From positions 1-31,089 of the forward strand of contig CAZJQP010000063.1 of NCBI GenBank assembly GCA_964548225.1: a stretch of DNA of 31,089 nucleotides, given 5' to 3'. Origin of the DNA: CALMEH01 sp964548225. Lineage in GTDB: Bacteria; Acidobacteriota; Blastocatellia; Pyrinomonadales; Pyrinomonadaceae. This document shows positions 16,900 through 24,833 of this stretch, piece after piece. The first letter of the stretch is position 1. The number at the start of each line of letters is the position of its first letter. A program made the position numbers and the translations under genes. Below the pieces are notes generated by a model. That model was not told the origin of the DNA. It searched no databases and was given only the letters and a program-made list of their open reading frames with translations.

Positions 16900-19512
16900 A
16901 TGAAAAACAATTCTGTCAAAATAAAACTATTTGCCTTATCGGCAATGTTAATGCTGATGTTTAATCAGTTCCTTTTTGCGCGTCCGATGGACGAGATTTT
17001 TCAAAATCCGTTGATTCAGGACGATAAAGTTAAAAAACTGCCGCGTGTCAATTATGTTCGCAGTCGTGATTATGATATGCGCCACATTGCGCTGGATTTA
17101 AAATTCGATTGGGATAAAGAGCAAACCTTCGGCACGGCGACGATTACGCTTGCGCCGTTGATGACCGATTTCCGGCAAGTCAATCTGGACGCGGGCGCGA
17201 TGATTATCAACTCCGTAAAGATGTCGGGCAAGGATTTGAAGTTCCAATATGACGAAACAAAATCCAATCTCGCCATCAATCTGGACAAAATTTATGCCGT
17301 CGGGGAAGTTTTGACTTTCACGGTGGATTATCGCTCGAAAGGTTTGGTCGTGGCGAATACGCTGGGATTCGGCGGCGGCGGCGGTTTGAAATTTATTAAA
17401 CCGACGGCGGACAATCCGAATCGGCGGCGGCAAATCTGGTCGCAGGGCGAAACCGATTACAACCGTTTTTGGTTTCCGTCCTACGATTCGCCAAATGATT
17501 TTCGCACGACGGAACTTACCGCCACCGTTGAGAAACCGATGTTCGTCGTTTCAAATGGTAAATTGATGAGCAGAAAAGACAACGGCGACAACACGGAAAC
17601 TTTTCATTGGAAAATGGAAACCCCTTACGCCAATTATCTGACTTCAATCGTCGTTGGGGAATATGCCGAAATCAAAGGAAACTATCTCGACATTCCGGTC
17701 TCGACTTATCTTTTCCCGAACGAAGCTAAAGACGGCGCGGCATCTGTTAAAAAATTGCCGGAAATGGTTAAATTCTTCTCGGAAATAACCGGCGTAAAGT
17801 ATCCATACATTAAATACGCCCAAACAATGGCGGAAGGTTTCGGCGGCGGAATGGAAAATATTACCGCAACCACGATGACTCCGACAATGATTCACGACGA
17901 GCGCGAATTACTAGATACAGACAGCGAAGGATTACAGTCGCACGAGCTTGCACATCAATGGTTCGGCGATTATGTTACTTGCCGCGAATGGTCGGAAATC
18001 TGGCTCAACGAATCATTTGCTACTTACTTTCAAGCACTCTGGACGCAGAAATCAAAAGGAACGAACGAATTTCTTTACGATGATGTTTTGAGCAATCAGC
18101 AATCCTACTACAACACTTGGGCGCAGGGAAATCGCCGTCCGATTGTTACAAAACATTATGAAAGTGCTGACGACTTGTTTGACACTTACGCCTATCCACG
18201 CGGCGCGGCGGTTTTGCATCAGCTACACAAACATCTGGGCGATGCGATGTTTTACAAAGCAATTAACCATTACTTAAAGTCAAATGCCAATTCGCCCGTC
18301 CAAACCGAAGAACTGCGAATCGCCATCGAAGAAGCCACCGGACAATCAATGGATTGGTTTTTCGATCAGTGGCTTTATAAAATGGGACATCCCGTTTTTG
18401 AAGTTACCAAAAACTATTCCGGCGGCAAGCTAACCTTGAATGTCAAACAGACGCAAAAGGTTGATTTGCTCAACGAATATCCGCAAGCCGAGTTTTTTCA
18501 AGGTAAAATGGACATTGAACTCGACCATAAAATCCAGCAAGTTTGGATAAAACCGCAAGCCGAAAATGTTTTTACGTTTGAAGTTGCCAACGAACCGCAA
18601 TTAGTTGATTTTGACAACGAAGGAACTTGGATAAAGGAACTGAAATTTGATAAATCAACCGATGAACTTATTTATCAATACCATAATGACATTGACGTTT
18701 TAGGCAGAGTTTGGGCAATGAAACATTTGGCAAACCGCTGGAAAGCGCAGGAAACTTCCGCCGCCAATGACGACAAAGCCAAAATCCTTGCGGCATTTAA
18801 TCAGACGATTTTCAAAGAGCAATTCTGGGCTATCAAGCGCGATACGATTGAAATCATCACTCAAGCCGAAGGAAATCCGAATGAAAAAGTCTCGAAATTT
18901 GACGCGCAAACCGTCCGCGCCTTTGAAAACGCCGCAAAAGATACCGATTCGCGTGTCCGCGCCGCCGCAATTTCCGGTTTAGGCAGGATGCGCGATGCAA
19001 AATACGCCGATTTGTTTGTTGCAGGGTTAAACGATAAGAGCTACGGAGTTATCGAATCGTCGGCAATGGCTTTGGCGCGTTCAAAAGATGCGCGGGCATT
19101 TGATTCATTACTTAAATTGGTCGAAACGAATTCTTGGAAAGACCGTATTCGACTCGCCGGATTGCTTGGTTTGGCAAGTTTGGGCGATAAACGTGCGCTC
19201 GATTTAGGTTTTAAATATACTGATAAATCTTATCCGGTTGCTGTTCGTTCAAACGCTCTTGGAGTTTTGGCTTCGAACGGCAAAGGCGATGCACGGGTTT
19301 TCCCGCTTTTGTTCGATAATTTCAAAAAAGGTTTGGAAAATAACAATTTTCAAGTAATTTTCGACAGTTTCCAATTCTTTATACGCCTCGCTGACCCGCG
19401 TGGACAGGAAGCCTTTGATCTGGCAAAAGAAAAATTCAAAGGACGGGAGAATATCATTGGTTTTATCAATCAACTCGAAACGCAATTCAAAAAAACGACT
19501 GACCAAAAATAA
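16900..19512 (+). CDS. Exported M1 family zinc aminopeptidase with HEAT-repeat tail
   Basis: An 870-residue precursor with a signal peptide (KIKLFALSAMLMLMFNQFLFA), hence periplasmic or secreted. Residues about 45-240 form the M1 N-terminal beta domain. The catalytic domain carries GGGMEN (about 315-320, substrate N-terminus recognition), HELAH (348-352) and the third zinc ligand E371 in NESF, the standard HEXXH-18-E spacing. A Tyr in YAYPRGA (near 432) fits the transition-state tyrosine. The C-terminal part (about 600-870) has HEAT-like helical repeats (AAISGLGRMRDAKYADLF, then two further units) in place of the ERAP1-type domain. It should release N-terminal amino acids from peptides. I chose the start at 16900 because the upstream in-frame ATG lies in the ggataat array. 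No strong ribosome binding site is visible. Confidence 0.93.
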   Translation: MKNNSVKIKLFALSAMLMLMFNQFLFARPMDEIFQNPLIQDDKVKKLPRVNYVRSRDYDMRHIALDLKFDWDKEQTFGTATITLAPLMTDFRQVNLDAGAMIINSVKMSGKDLKFQYDETKSNLAINLDKIYAVGEVLTFTVDYRSKGLVVANTLGFGGGGGLKFIKPTADNPNRRRQIWSQGETDYNRFWFPSYDSPNDFRTTELTATVEKPMFVVSNGKLMSRKDNGDNTETFHWKMETPYANYLTSIVVGEYAEIKGNYLDIPVSTYLFPNEAKDGAASVKKLPEMVKFFSEITGVKYPYIKYAQTMAEGFGGGMENITATTMTPTMIHDERELLDTDSEGLQSHELAHQWFGDYVTCREWSEIWLNESFATYFQALWTQKSKGTNEFLYDDVLSNQQSYYNTWAQGNRRPIVTKHYESADDLFDTYAYPRGAAVLHQLHKHLGDAMFYKAINHYLKSNANSPVQTEELRIAIEEATGQSMDWFFDQWLYKMGHPVFEVTKNYSGGKLTLNVKQTQKVDLLNEYPQAEFFQGKMDIELDHKIQQVWIKPQAENVFTFEVANEPQLVDFDNEGTWIKELKFDKSTDELIYQYHNDIDVLGRVWAMKHLANRWKAQETSAANDDKAKILAAFNQTIFKEQFWAIKRDTIEIITQAEGNPNEKVSKFDAQTVRAFENAAKDTDSRVRAAAISGLGRMRDAKYADLFVAGLNDKSYGVIESSAMALARSKDARAFDSLLKLVETNSWKDRIRLAGLLGLASLGDKRALDLGFKYTDKSYPVAVRSNALGVLASNGKGDARVFPLLFDNFKKGLENNNFQVIFDSFQFFIRLADPRGQEAFDLAKEKFKGRENIIGFINQLETQFKKTTDQK

Positions 19513-19514
19513 TT

Positions 19515-19690
19515 GGTAGTGTTTCAAATTTTATGCTGAATAATTTTTGAGATTTTTCATTTCGGAATAAGTGAAAGGTGAGAAGTGAGAAGTGATAGAT
19601 TTTACGCGCCGGAAACCTCTCACCTCTCACCTATCACCTATCACTTATTCCGAATATATTTCTCATCAGCATAAACTCTGAAACACTACC
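19515..19690. repeat. Inverted-repeat element C with gtgagaag/gtgatag units
   Basis: The ends (19515-19539 and 19666-19690, beginning ggtagtgtttca) are 25-bp inverted repeats with two mismatches. Inside lies a second inverted pair beginning cggaataagtga, containing heptamers of the gtgagaa/gtgatag type in opposite orientations. The 176-bp element begins 3 bp after the aminopeptidase stop, so it probably also forms the 3' end of that transcript. It has no coding capacity and looks like a miniature mobile element. No second copy is in the window. Confidence 0.8.
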
Positions 19691-19773
19691 CTTGATTTTT
19701 ATGCTAAAACCGCCAAAATAAACTTGTAAAGAAAAATATTTTTATAAAATAAACCTCAATTTTAAGAATAAAT

Positions 19774-21378
19774 ATGCTGATGCACCACAATCTCTTGGCG
19801 GTTTTAGCTTTAATTTTCGGGATGGCTTTGCTGTATATGCTGAGTCAAAAATTACGCTTGTCATATCCGATTTTTCTGGTTATCGGCGGTTTGACAATCG
19901 GATTTTTGCCGATGATGCCGCGCATTACGATTAGTCCCGAACTCATTTTTTTGATTTTTCTTCCGCCGCTACTTTATGAAGCCGCTTGGTTCACGTCTTG
20001 GCATAATTTTTGGCGTTGGAAACGAGCGATTTCTTCGTTGGCGTTCGGTTTGGTTTTTGTTACTTCGACGGCAGTTGCATTTGTGGCAAATGCTTTGATT
20101 CCGAATTTTTCGTTGGCATTGGGATTTTTGTTGGGCGGCATAATTTCGCCGCCGGATGCGGTTGCGGCAAATTCGGTTCTGAAGGGAATTGACGTTCCGA
20201 AAAGAATTTCAACCATTCTCGAAGGCGAAAGTTTGCTCAACGACGCTTCGAGTTTGATTGTTTTTCGGTTTGCTTTGGCGGCGGTTTTGACGGGCGAGTT
20301 TGTTTTCAGAAAAGCGGTCTTGGAGTTTTTTATCGCGGCTGTAATGGGCATCGCTATCGGTTTGGCGATTGGATTTATCATTTACAAACTTCACGCTTAT
20401 CTGCCGACTACGCCGAGCATTGATGCGGTTTTGACCGTGATGACTCCGTATGTGATGTATCTTGCCGCCGAAAATTTTCATTTTTCAGGCGTTTTGGCAG
20501 TCGTCAGCGGCGGTTTGTTTTTATCGTCTTGTTCGCATCGGTTTTTGAATTATCAATCGCGCATTCAAGCGCACAGCGTTTGGAGTTCGCTGATTTTTTT
20601 GCTCAATGGTTTAGTCTTTATTTTGATTGGTTTGCAACTTCCTTCAATCGTTGACGGTTTGGGCGCATATTCAATCGGCGAAGCAATTTATTACGGCGTT
20701 TTGATAACTTTGACGGCAATCGTTGTGCGGATAATTTACGTTTTCCCGAACGCCTACATTCCGCGAATTTTCAGCAAAAAAATTCGTGAACGCGAACCGT
20801 TTCCGCCGCCGTCTCTGGTTTTTATCGTTGGTTGGGCAGGAATGCGCGGCGTAGTTTCGTTGGCGGCGGCGTTGTCAATTCCTCTGATGTTGACGAGCGG
20901 CGAAGCCTTTCCGCAACGCAATCTGATTTTGTTCATTACGTTTGTGGCGATTTTTATCACGCTCGTTTTTCAAGGTTTGACGATGCCTTTGCTGATTCGA
21001 TTTTTTAATGTAAAAGAGATTGATACCAAAATTCCAGCCGCACAGCAATTAACCGAAATTCGTCTCAGAATGGCGAAACTTTCGCTCGAATATTTGGACG
21101 AAAATTATGCCGAAGACGTGAACGAAATTCCGAAACTGAACCGTTTTCACCAACAGCTTCATCACACAATCGGGCGCGAAGAACATATTTTAGCTGAAGA
21201 AATAAGCACCAAAGAACGCGACAGAAACAGAAAACAATTCAATAAAATCTTTCTCGAACTTATTGAAGCGAGACGCAATGAACTCGTCAGCCTGCGCCGT
21301 GAAAACGCTTTCGACGACGAAGTTTTGCGCGAATACGAACACACGCTCGATTTGGAAGAAGCCCGTATGCGCGTTTGA
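19774..21378 (+). CDS. CPA1 family Na+/H+ antiporter
   Basis: A 534-residue inner-membrane cation/proton antiporter. About 12 hydrophobic segments occupy residues 5-415, followed by a charged helical cytoplasmic tail (420-534). CPA1 signatures are clear: FLPPLLYEAAW near 65, GIISPPDAVAANSV near 121-134, which includes the conserved ion-site aspartate, EGESLLNDASSLIVF near 150, and GWAGMRGVVSLAAALSIP near 353. It should exchange Na+ (or K+/Li+) for H+ in pH and salt homeostasis. The tail carries heptad-like charged helices (REEHILAEEISTKERDRNRK) that may regulate activity. The start is uncertain by two codons (ATG at 19774 or 19780). It stands alone between repeat elements C and B. Confidence 0.92.
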   Translation: MLMHHNLLAVLALIFGMALLYMLSQKLRLSYPIFLVIGGLTIGFLPMMPRITISPELIFLIFLPPLLYEAAWFTSWHNFWRWKRAISSLAFGLVFVTSTAVAFVANALIPNFSLALGFLLGGIISPPDAVAANSVLKGIDVPKRISTILEGESLLNDASSLIVFRFALAAVLTGEFVFRKAVLEFFIAAVMGIAIGLAIGFIIYKLHAYLPTTPSIDAVLTVMTPYVMYLAAENFHFSGVLAVVSGGLFLSSCSHRFLNYQSRIQAHSVWSSLIFLLNGLVFILIGLQLPSIVDGLGAYSIGEAIYYGVLITLTAIVVRIIYVFPNAYIPRIFSKKIREREPFPPPSLVFIVGWAGMRGVVSLAAALSIPLMLTSGEAFPQRNLILFITFVAIFITLVFQGLTMPLLIRFFNVKEIDTKIPAAQQLTEIRLRMAKLSLEYLDENYAEDVNEIPKLNRFHQQLHHTIGREEHILAEEISTKERDRNRKQFNKIFLELIEARRNELVSLRRENAFDDEVLREYEHTLDLEEARMRV

Positions 21379-21441
21379 TGTCAGAATTTAAAATCGAGTT
21401 TCGGCAGTCAGCTAAAAGTATTGCTATTTGATCTGTTTTAT

Positions 21442-21636
21442 AAATTGCCACTAGCTTCAGCTAGTGGTTAAGTAGAAGAAAACACAAGGCTTTAGCCAAA
21501 TAGGTAAGGAAAATAAAAATTCCTTTTGGCTTTAGCCCAATTTGCGCTAAAGCGATAAGGATTTTATTTTTCCCCTATTCGGCTAAAGCCTTTTAGCTAT
21601 GCAAAGCTAACCACTAGCTGAAGCTAGTGGCAATTT
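21442..21636. repeat. REP-like palindromic element B
   Basis: A 195-bp element with perfect 29-bp inverted ends (21442-21470 and 21608-21636); each end is itself a palindrome, ccactagc-ttca-gctagtgg. Its core (21486-21592) shares ggctttagcc, a tccttttggctt motif, a ggatttt-type T-rich stretch and attcggctaaagcctt in the same order as element A at 4280-4478, while the terminal palindromes differ in sequence but keep the fold. It fills most of the 306-bp gap between the antiporter and the next peptidase gene; no gene is seen there. Confidence 0.88.
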
Positions 21637-21684
21637 AAAGAGCTAATTGCGTTTTGATTAGCTTAATGTCAAACGATAAAAATT

Positions 21685-23319
21685 ATGTCTAAATCAACAA
21701 TCATTTTCATCATCGCAATTCTTTTCCAATCGCCGCTTTTTGCACAGGAAATCACGCGCCAAGAAACACTTCGCGGTTCGATTACCGAAGAACGCGAATG
21801 GTGGGATTTACTGCATTACGATTTATCGGTGCAATTTTTTCCTGAAACAAAGACGATAAAAGGTTCAAACGTCATCACGTTTAAGACTTTGAAGTCCGAA
21901 TATATTATGCAGATTGATTTGCAAGAACCGCTTGCAATTACGAAAGCCACACATAAAAACGTCGAATTAAAATATAAACGTGAAGGAAACGCATATTTCA
22001 TTTATTTGGACGACGAATTGCCAAAAGATATTGTTGACAGCATCACGGTTTATTGGGAAGGCAGACCGACCGAAAGCCGCAATCCGCCTTGGAGTGGCGG
22101 AATTACTTGGGGACGCGATGATTTGGGCGAACATTTTATTACAACGACTTGTCAGGGAATCGGCGCATCAATTTGGTGGGCGAACAAAGACCACGGCGCG
22201 GACGAACCCGACAAGGGAATGAAAATAAATCTCACCGTTCCCGAAAATCTGGTCGCGGTTTCAAATGGGCGTTTGAAAAAAATTGACGAAAACAAAGCCG
22301 AAAAAACGAAGACTTTTCGTTGGGAAGTGAAAAATCCAATCAATAATTACGGCGTTAATGCGAACATTGGAAATTATGTAAATTGGACTGAAAAATACAA
22401 AGGTTTGGGCGGCGATTTAGATTTAGAATATTGGGTTTTACCTCATCAAAAAGAAGCCGCGATGAAGCAATTCCAAGAAGTTCCGCGAATGCTCAAAGCC
22501 TTTGAATATTGGTTCGGCAAATATCCTTTTTACGAAGACAGCTTCAAACTTGTTACGGTTTCCTACGCCGGAATGGAGCATCAAAGTTCCGTAACTTATG
22601 GAAATTGGTTTCGCAACGGCTATCGCGGACGAGACGTGAGCTTTACCGGAATCGGTTATAAATTCGATTTCATCATTGTCCACGAAGCCGGACACGAATG
22701 GTTTGGCAACAATATTTCAATGAAAGATGCCGCCGATATGTGGATTCACGAAGGTTTTACAAATTACTCGGAAAATCTCTTTGTCGAATACCATTTCGGG
22801 AAAAAAGACGGCGAAGATTACGTTATCGGAAGCCGCAAAAATATCCGCAACGAAGCAACAATTATCGGCACTTACAACTCAAATCGTTCCGGCTCAGGCG
22901 ATATGTATTACAAAGGCGGAAATTTATTGCATACGATTCGCCACATCATCAATGACGATGAAAAATGGCGTGGGATTTTGCAAGGACTTAACAAAGAATT
23001 TTGGCACAAAACCGTTACGACACAGCAAATCGAAGCCTACATCACTTGGCATTCGGGTTATGATTTAACCAAAGTCTTCGACCAATATCTGCGGACGACA
23101 AACATTCCCGTTTTGCAATACAAAACCGACGGCAAAACTCTTTCGTTCAAATACGATAAAGTGGTCAAAGGTTTTGCAATGCCGATTCGCGTCAATATCA
23201 ACGGCAAAGAAATCGAATTGTCTCCGAACGAATCTTTGCAGACTAAAGATTTTGCCGAAGAGATTAAAACTTTTGAGGTAAATCGCAATTTTTACGTTAA
23301 TTCGGAAGTAATGAAGTAA
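21685..23319 (+). CDS. Exported M1 family metallopeptidase, short form
   Basis: A 544-residue precursor with a signal peptide (TIIFIIAILFQSPLFAQ). An M1 N-terminal beta domain (about 25-230) precedes the thermolysin-like catalytic domain: HEAGH at 333-337 and E356 in IHEGFTNY, with the standard 18-residue spacing. The usual GXMEN exopeptidase loop reads GMEH (296-299), so the last position is His instead of Asn; from memory this occurs in some exported M1 relatives. It lacks the HEAT-repeat tail of the M1 gene at 16900-19512 and ends after a beta-rich domain. It probably trims peptides outside the cytoplasm; aminopeptidase activity is likely but not proven by sequence. The start follows element B by 48 bp, and the next gene begins 35 bp downstream. 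Confidence 0.92.
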   Translation: MSKSTIIFIIAILFQSPLFAQEITRQETLRGSITEEREWWDLLHYDLSVQFFPETKTIKGSNVITFKTLKSEYIMQIDLQEPLAITKATHKNVELKYKREGNAYFIYLDDELPKDIVDSITVYWEGRPTESRNPPWSGGITWGRDDLGEHFITTTCQGIGASIWWANKDHGADEPDKGMKINLTVPENLVAVSNGRLKKIDENKAEKTKTFRWEVKNPINNYGVNANIGNYVNWTEKYKGLGGDLDLEYWVLPHQKEAAMKQFQEVPRMLKAFEYWFGKYPFYEDSFKLVTVSYAGMEHQSSVTYGNWFRNGYRGRDVSFTGIGYKFDFIIVHEAGHEWFGNNISMKDAADMWIHEGFTNYSENLFVEYHFGKKDGEDYVIGSRKNIRNEATIIGTYNSNRSGSGDMYYKGGNLLHTIRHIINDDEKWRGILQGLNKEFWHKTVTTQQIEAYITWHSGYDLTKVFDQYLRTTNIPVLQYKTDGKTLSFKYDKVVKGFAMPIRVNINGKEIELSPNESLQTKDFAEEIKTFEVNRNFYVNSEVMK

Positions 23320-23354
23320 TATTTTTTGTGGTAAAATCTGTAAGAGGAAAATTT

Positions 23355-23744
23355 ATGAACACTCGAACCATTTCTTCGCAACAAGTAATAACCGCCCTTC
23401 AAACAATGCCGTTAGACGAATTGGAGAAATTGGTCAATAATGTTTTAGCAGTTAGAGCTGAAAGAGTTGCTCCGCACATCACAGGCGAAGAAGCTAAACT
23501 TTTGCGAGTTATTCAAAAAACTTTGCCGAAAACAAGTCTTTTGCGAATGAAAGAACTTCAAAACTTGCGCGATAAAGAAAAACTTTCAAACGAAGGGTTT
23601 AAGGAATTAGCCGGATTGATTGAAAAACTCGAAATACTCCACGCCGAAAGAATGAAAGCAGTCAGCAATTTGGCGAATTTGCGTGGCGTAACTTTTCAAA
23701 CCGCGTTGAAACAAATCGGCTTGAATTTGCCCGATTATGAGTGA
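23355..23744 (+). CDS. Small helical protein partnered with HNH endonuclease
   Basis: A 129-residue, strongly helical and charged protein with no signal peptide. The pattern LDELEKLVNNVLAVRAER, a middle segment rich in leucine and lysine, then AERMKAVSNLANLRGVTF matches, from memory, a family frequent in cyanobacteria whose genes sit directly before small HNH nuclease genes. The start at 23355 is supported by AAGAGG seven bases upstream; an ATG at 23328 is unsupported. Its 3' end overlaps the HNH gene by 8 bp (ATGAGTGA), so the two are translationally coupled. Function is unknown: an antitoxin, a chaperone-like partner or a DNA-targeting subunit of the HNH protein are all possible. Confidence 0.8.
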   Translation: MNTRTISSQQVITALQTMPLDELEKLVNNVLAVRAERVAPHITGEEAKLLRVIQKTLPKTSLLRMKELQNLRDKEKLSNEGFKELAGLIEKLEILHAERMKAVSNLANLRGVTFQTALKQIGLNLPDYE

Positions 23745-24069
23745 ATATATTTCCGTCGAAATTCGCAATCTGGTCAGAAAAAGAGCTGACGGATACTGCG
23801 AATATTGCCGAATTCCTGAAAACTACTCGCCGCAACCTTTTTGTTTTGAACATATTTTGCCAAAAGTTTCGGGCGGCGAAACGACTGCGGAAAACTTGGC
23901 TTTAGCTTGTCAGGGCTGTAATTCATTCAAAGCCACGCGCACGGAGTTTGAAGACGAAACAAGCAGTCAAATGGTAAAATTTTTCAATACGCGCAAATCG
24001 AAATGGAAAGAGCATTTTGTTTGGAACGAAGATTTTACACAAATTATCGGGCTGACTCCGCAAGGATGA
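23737..24069 (+). CDS. Small HNH endonuclease, truncated by an in-frame TGA
   Basis: A 110-residue HNH nuclease. Two CXXC pairs (CEYC near residue 23 and CQGC near 68) should bind a structural zinc. The catalytic core is FEHILPKVSGG...NLALACQGCN, the His-Asn-His-type betabetaalpha-metal fold. Related proteins that I recall continue past IGLTP.G into a conserved tail; here the reading frame stops with TGA at 24067-24069 but continues open and recognisable to 24165. The expected codon at the stop is Arg, and CGA to TGA is a single transition. TGA is a normal stop elsewhere in this window, so recoding is unlikely. The nuclease core is intact, so the shortened protein may still be active. Confidence 0.85.
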   Translation: MSEYISVEIRNLVRKRADGYCEYCRIPENYSPQPFCFEHILPKVSGGETTAENLALACQGCNSFKATRTEFEDETSSQMVKFFNTRKSKWKEHFVWNEDFTQIIGLTPQG

Positions 24070-24165
24070 GCGACAATCAAAGCATTAAAGATGAATCGCT
24101 CAGGTTTAATAAATCTTCGCCGCGTTTTATACGCAACGGGCGAACATCCGCCGTTTGAAAAATAA
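24067..24165 (+). pseudogene. Cut-off C-terminal tail of the HNH endonuclease
   Basis: After the TGA at 24067 the same frame reads ATIKALKMNRSGLINLRR and then VLYATGEHPP, ending at TAA 24163-24165. This matches the tail pattern I recall for this HNH family (ATV.AL.LNR...RR...AGWHPP). With Arg in place of the stop the protein would be 142 residues. The tail shows no other damage, so the nonsense change is recent, bypassed by readthrough, or a sequencing or assembly error. Confidence 0.75.
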
Positions 24166-24285
24166 ATTTGACTTGCAAAGGTCGGAAAATATAAAATTTA
24201 TCTTCAAACGTGGTGAGTTACAGCAACTTGCGACCACGCTAAATAAACCGCTAAACAGCTACGAGTTTTCAAATTTGGATTTTAC

Positions 24286-24320
24286 AAAAACTCTGCGCTT
24301 GTTTGGTGCAGAGTTTTTTG
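24286..24320 (+). terminator. Rho-independent terminator after the HNH pair
   Basis: A perfect 11-bp stem (aaaaactctgc, 24286-24296, with gcagagttttt, 24308-24318) with an 11-nt loop leads into a short T-run. It lies 120 bp after the full-length HNH frame and just before the lipoprotein gene, so it separates the two transcription units. A weaker hairpin (cgtggt / accacg, 24209-24238) precedes it. Confidence 0.7.
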
Positions 24321-24339
24321 ATTTGGGTGAACTTTAATT

Positions 24340-24828
24340 ATGAGAAATTTATTATTTTGTTTGATTTTTACAATGTATTTATTTTCAGCCTGTTCCATTG
24401 AAACCAAGCAACCGCCAACATATATTCCTCTTGAAAAAGCAACAAAAATTGAAGGCGGCGAAGAATATAAAGAAATTGCCAAGAAGTCTTCTGATAATTT
24501 TCAAAAAATTTACAATGAAGGAAATATGCAAGCCCTATTTAATTTGCTTGATGATAAATCTCAACTGAAAAGCGACCAAATGTATTGGGATTTAAGATTT
24601 AGCAAAATAAAGTCTGAGCTTGGAAAACACGAAAAGTCTGAATTCAAACGAGCAAATGTTTTCCAGAAAAGCGAAACCGTTGAAGTTAGAATCGAATACG
24701 CAACAAAATTTGAAAGGGACGACGGAACGAAGCCAAGATATGTTCTGTATTTCTGGGAAATTTATAAAAACGGCGATGTCAAACTACTCAATTATATGAA
24801 TGGTATTGATAACGAAACAGCATATTAA
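24340..24828 (+). CDS. Small putative lipoprotein of unknown function
   Basis: A 162-residue protein with a lipoprotein signal (LLFCLIFTMYLFSAC, cysteine at residue 18). The mature part, about 60-160, has a predicted helix (YKEIAKKSSDNFQKIYNEGN) followed by beta-strands (SETVEVRIEYATKF, RYVLYFWEIYKNGDVKLLNYM). This recalls NTF2-like or DUF4019-type small periplasmic domains, but I cannot assign a family with confidence. It ends 5 bp before metH, so the two are probably co-transcribed, although any functional link to methionine synthesis is unclear. Confidence 0.75.
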   Translation: MRNLLFCLIFTMYLFSACSIETKQPPTYIPLEKATKIEGGEEYKEIAKKSSDNFQKIYNEGNMQALFNLLDDKSQLKSDQMYWDLRFSKIKSELGKHEKSEFKRANVFQKSETVEVRIEYATKFERDDGTKPRYVLYFWEIYKNGDVKLLNYMNGIDNETAY

Positions 24829-24833
24829 TTTTT

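Noticed and set aside
24067..24069. TGA read as an amino acid (recoding or selenocysteine)
   Set aside because: TGA ends other intact genes here (M24 peptidase, antiporter), the expected residue is Arg, and no SECIS-like hairpin directly follows the codon.
24155..24337. A possible 60-residue plus-strand protein between the HNH gene and the lipoprotein gene
   Set aside because: It overlaps the HNH tail in another frame, has no ribosome binding site, crosses a strong hairpin terminator and resembles no family I know.
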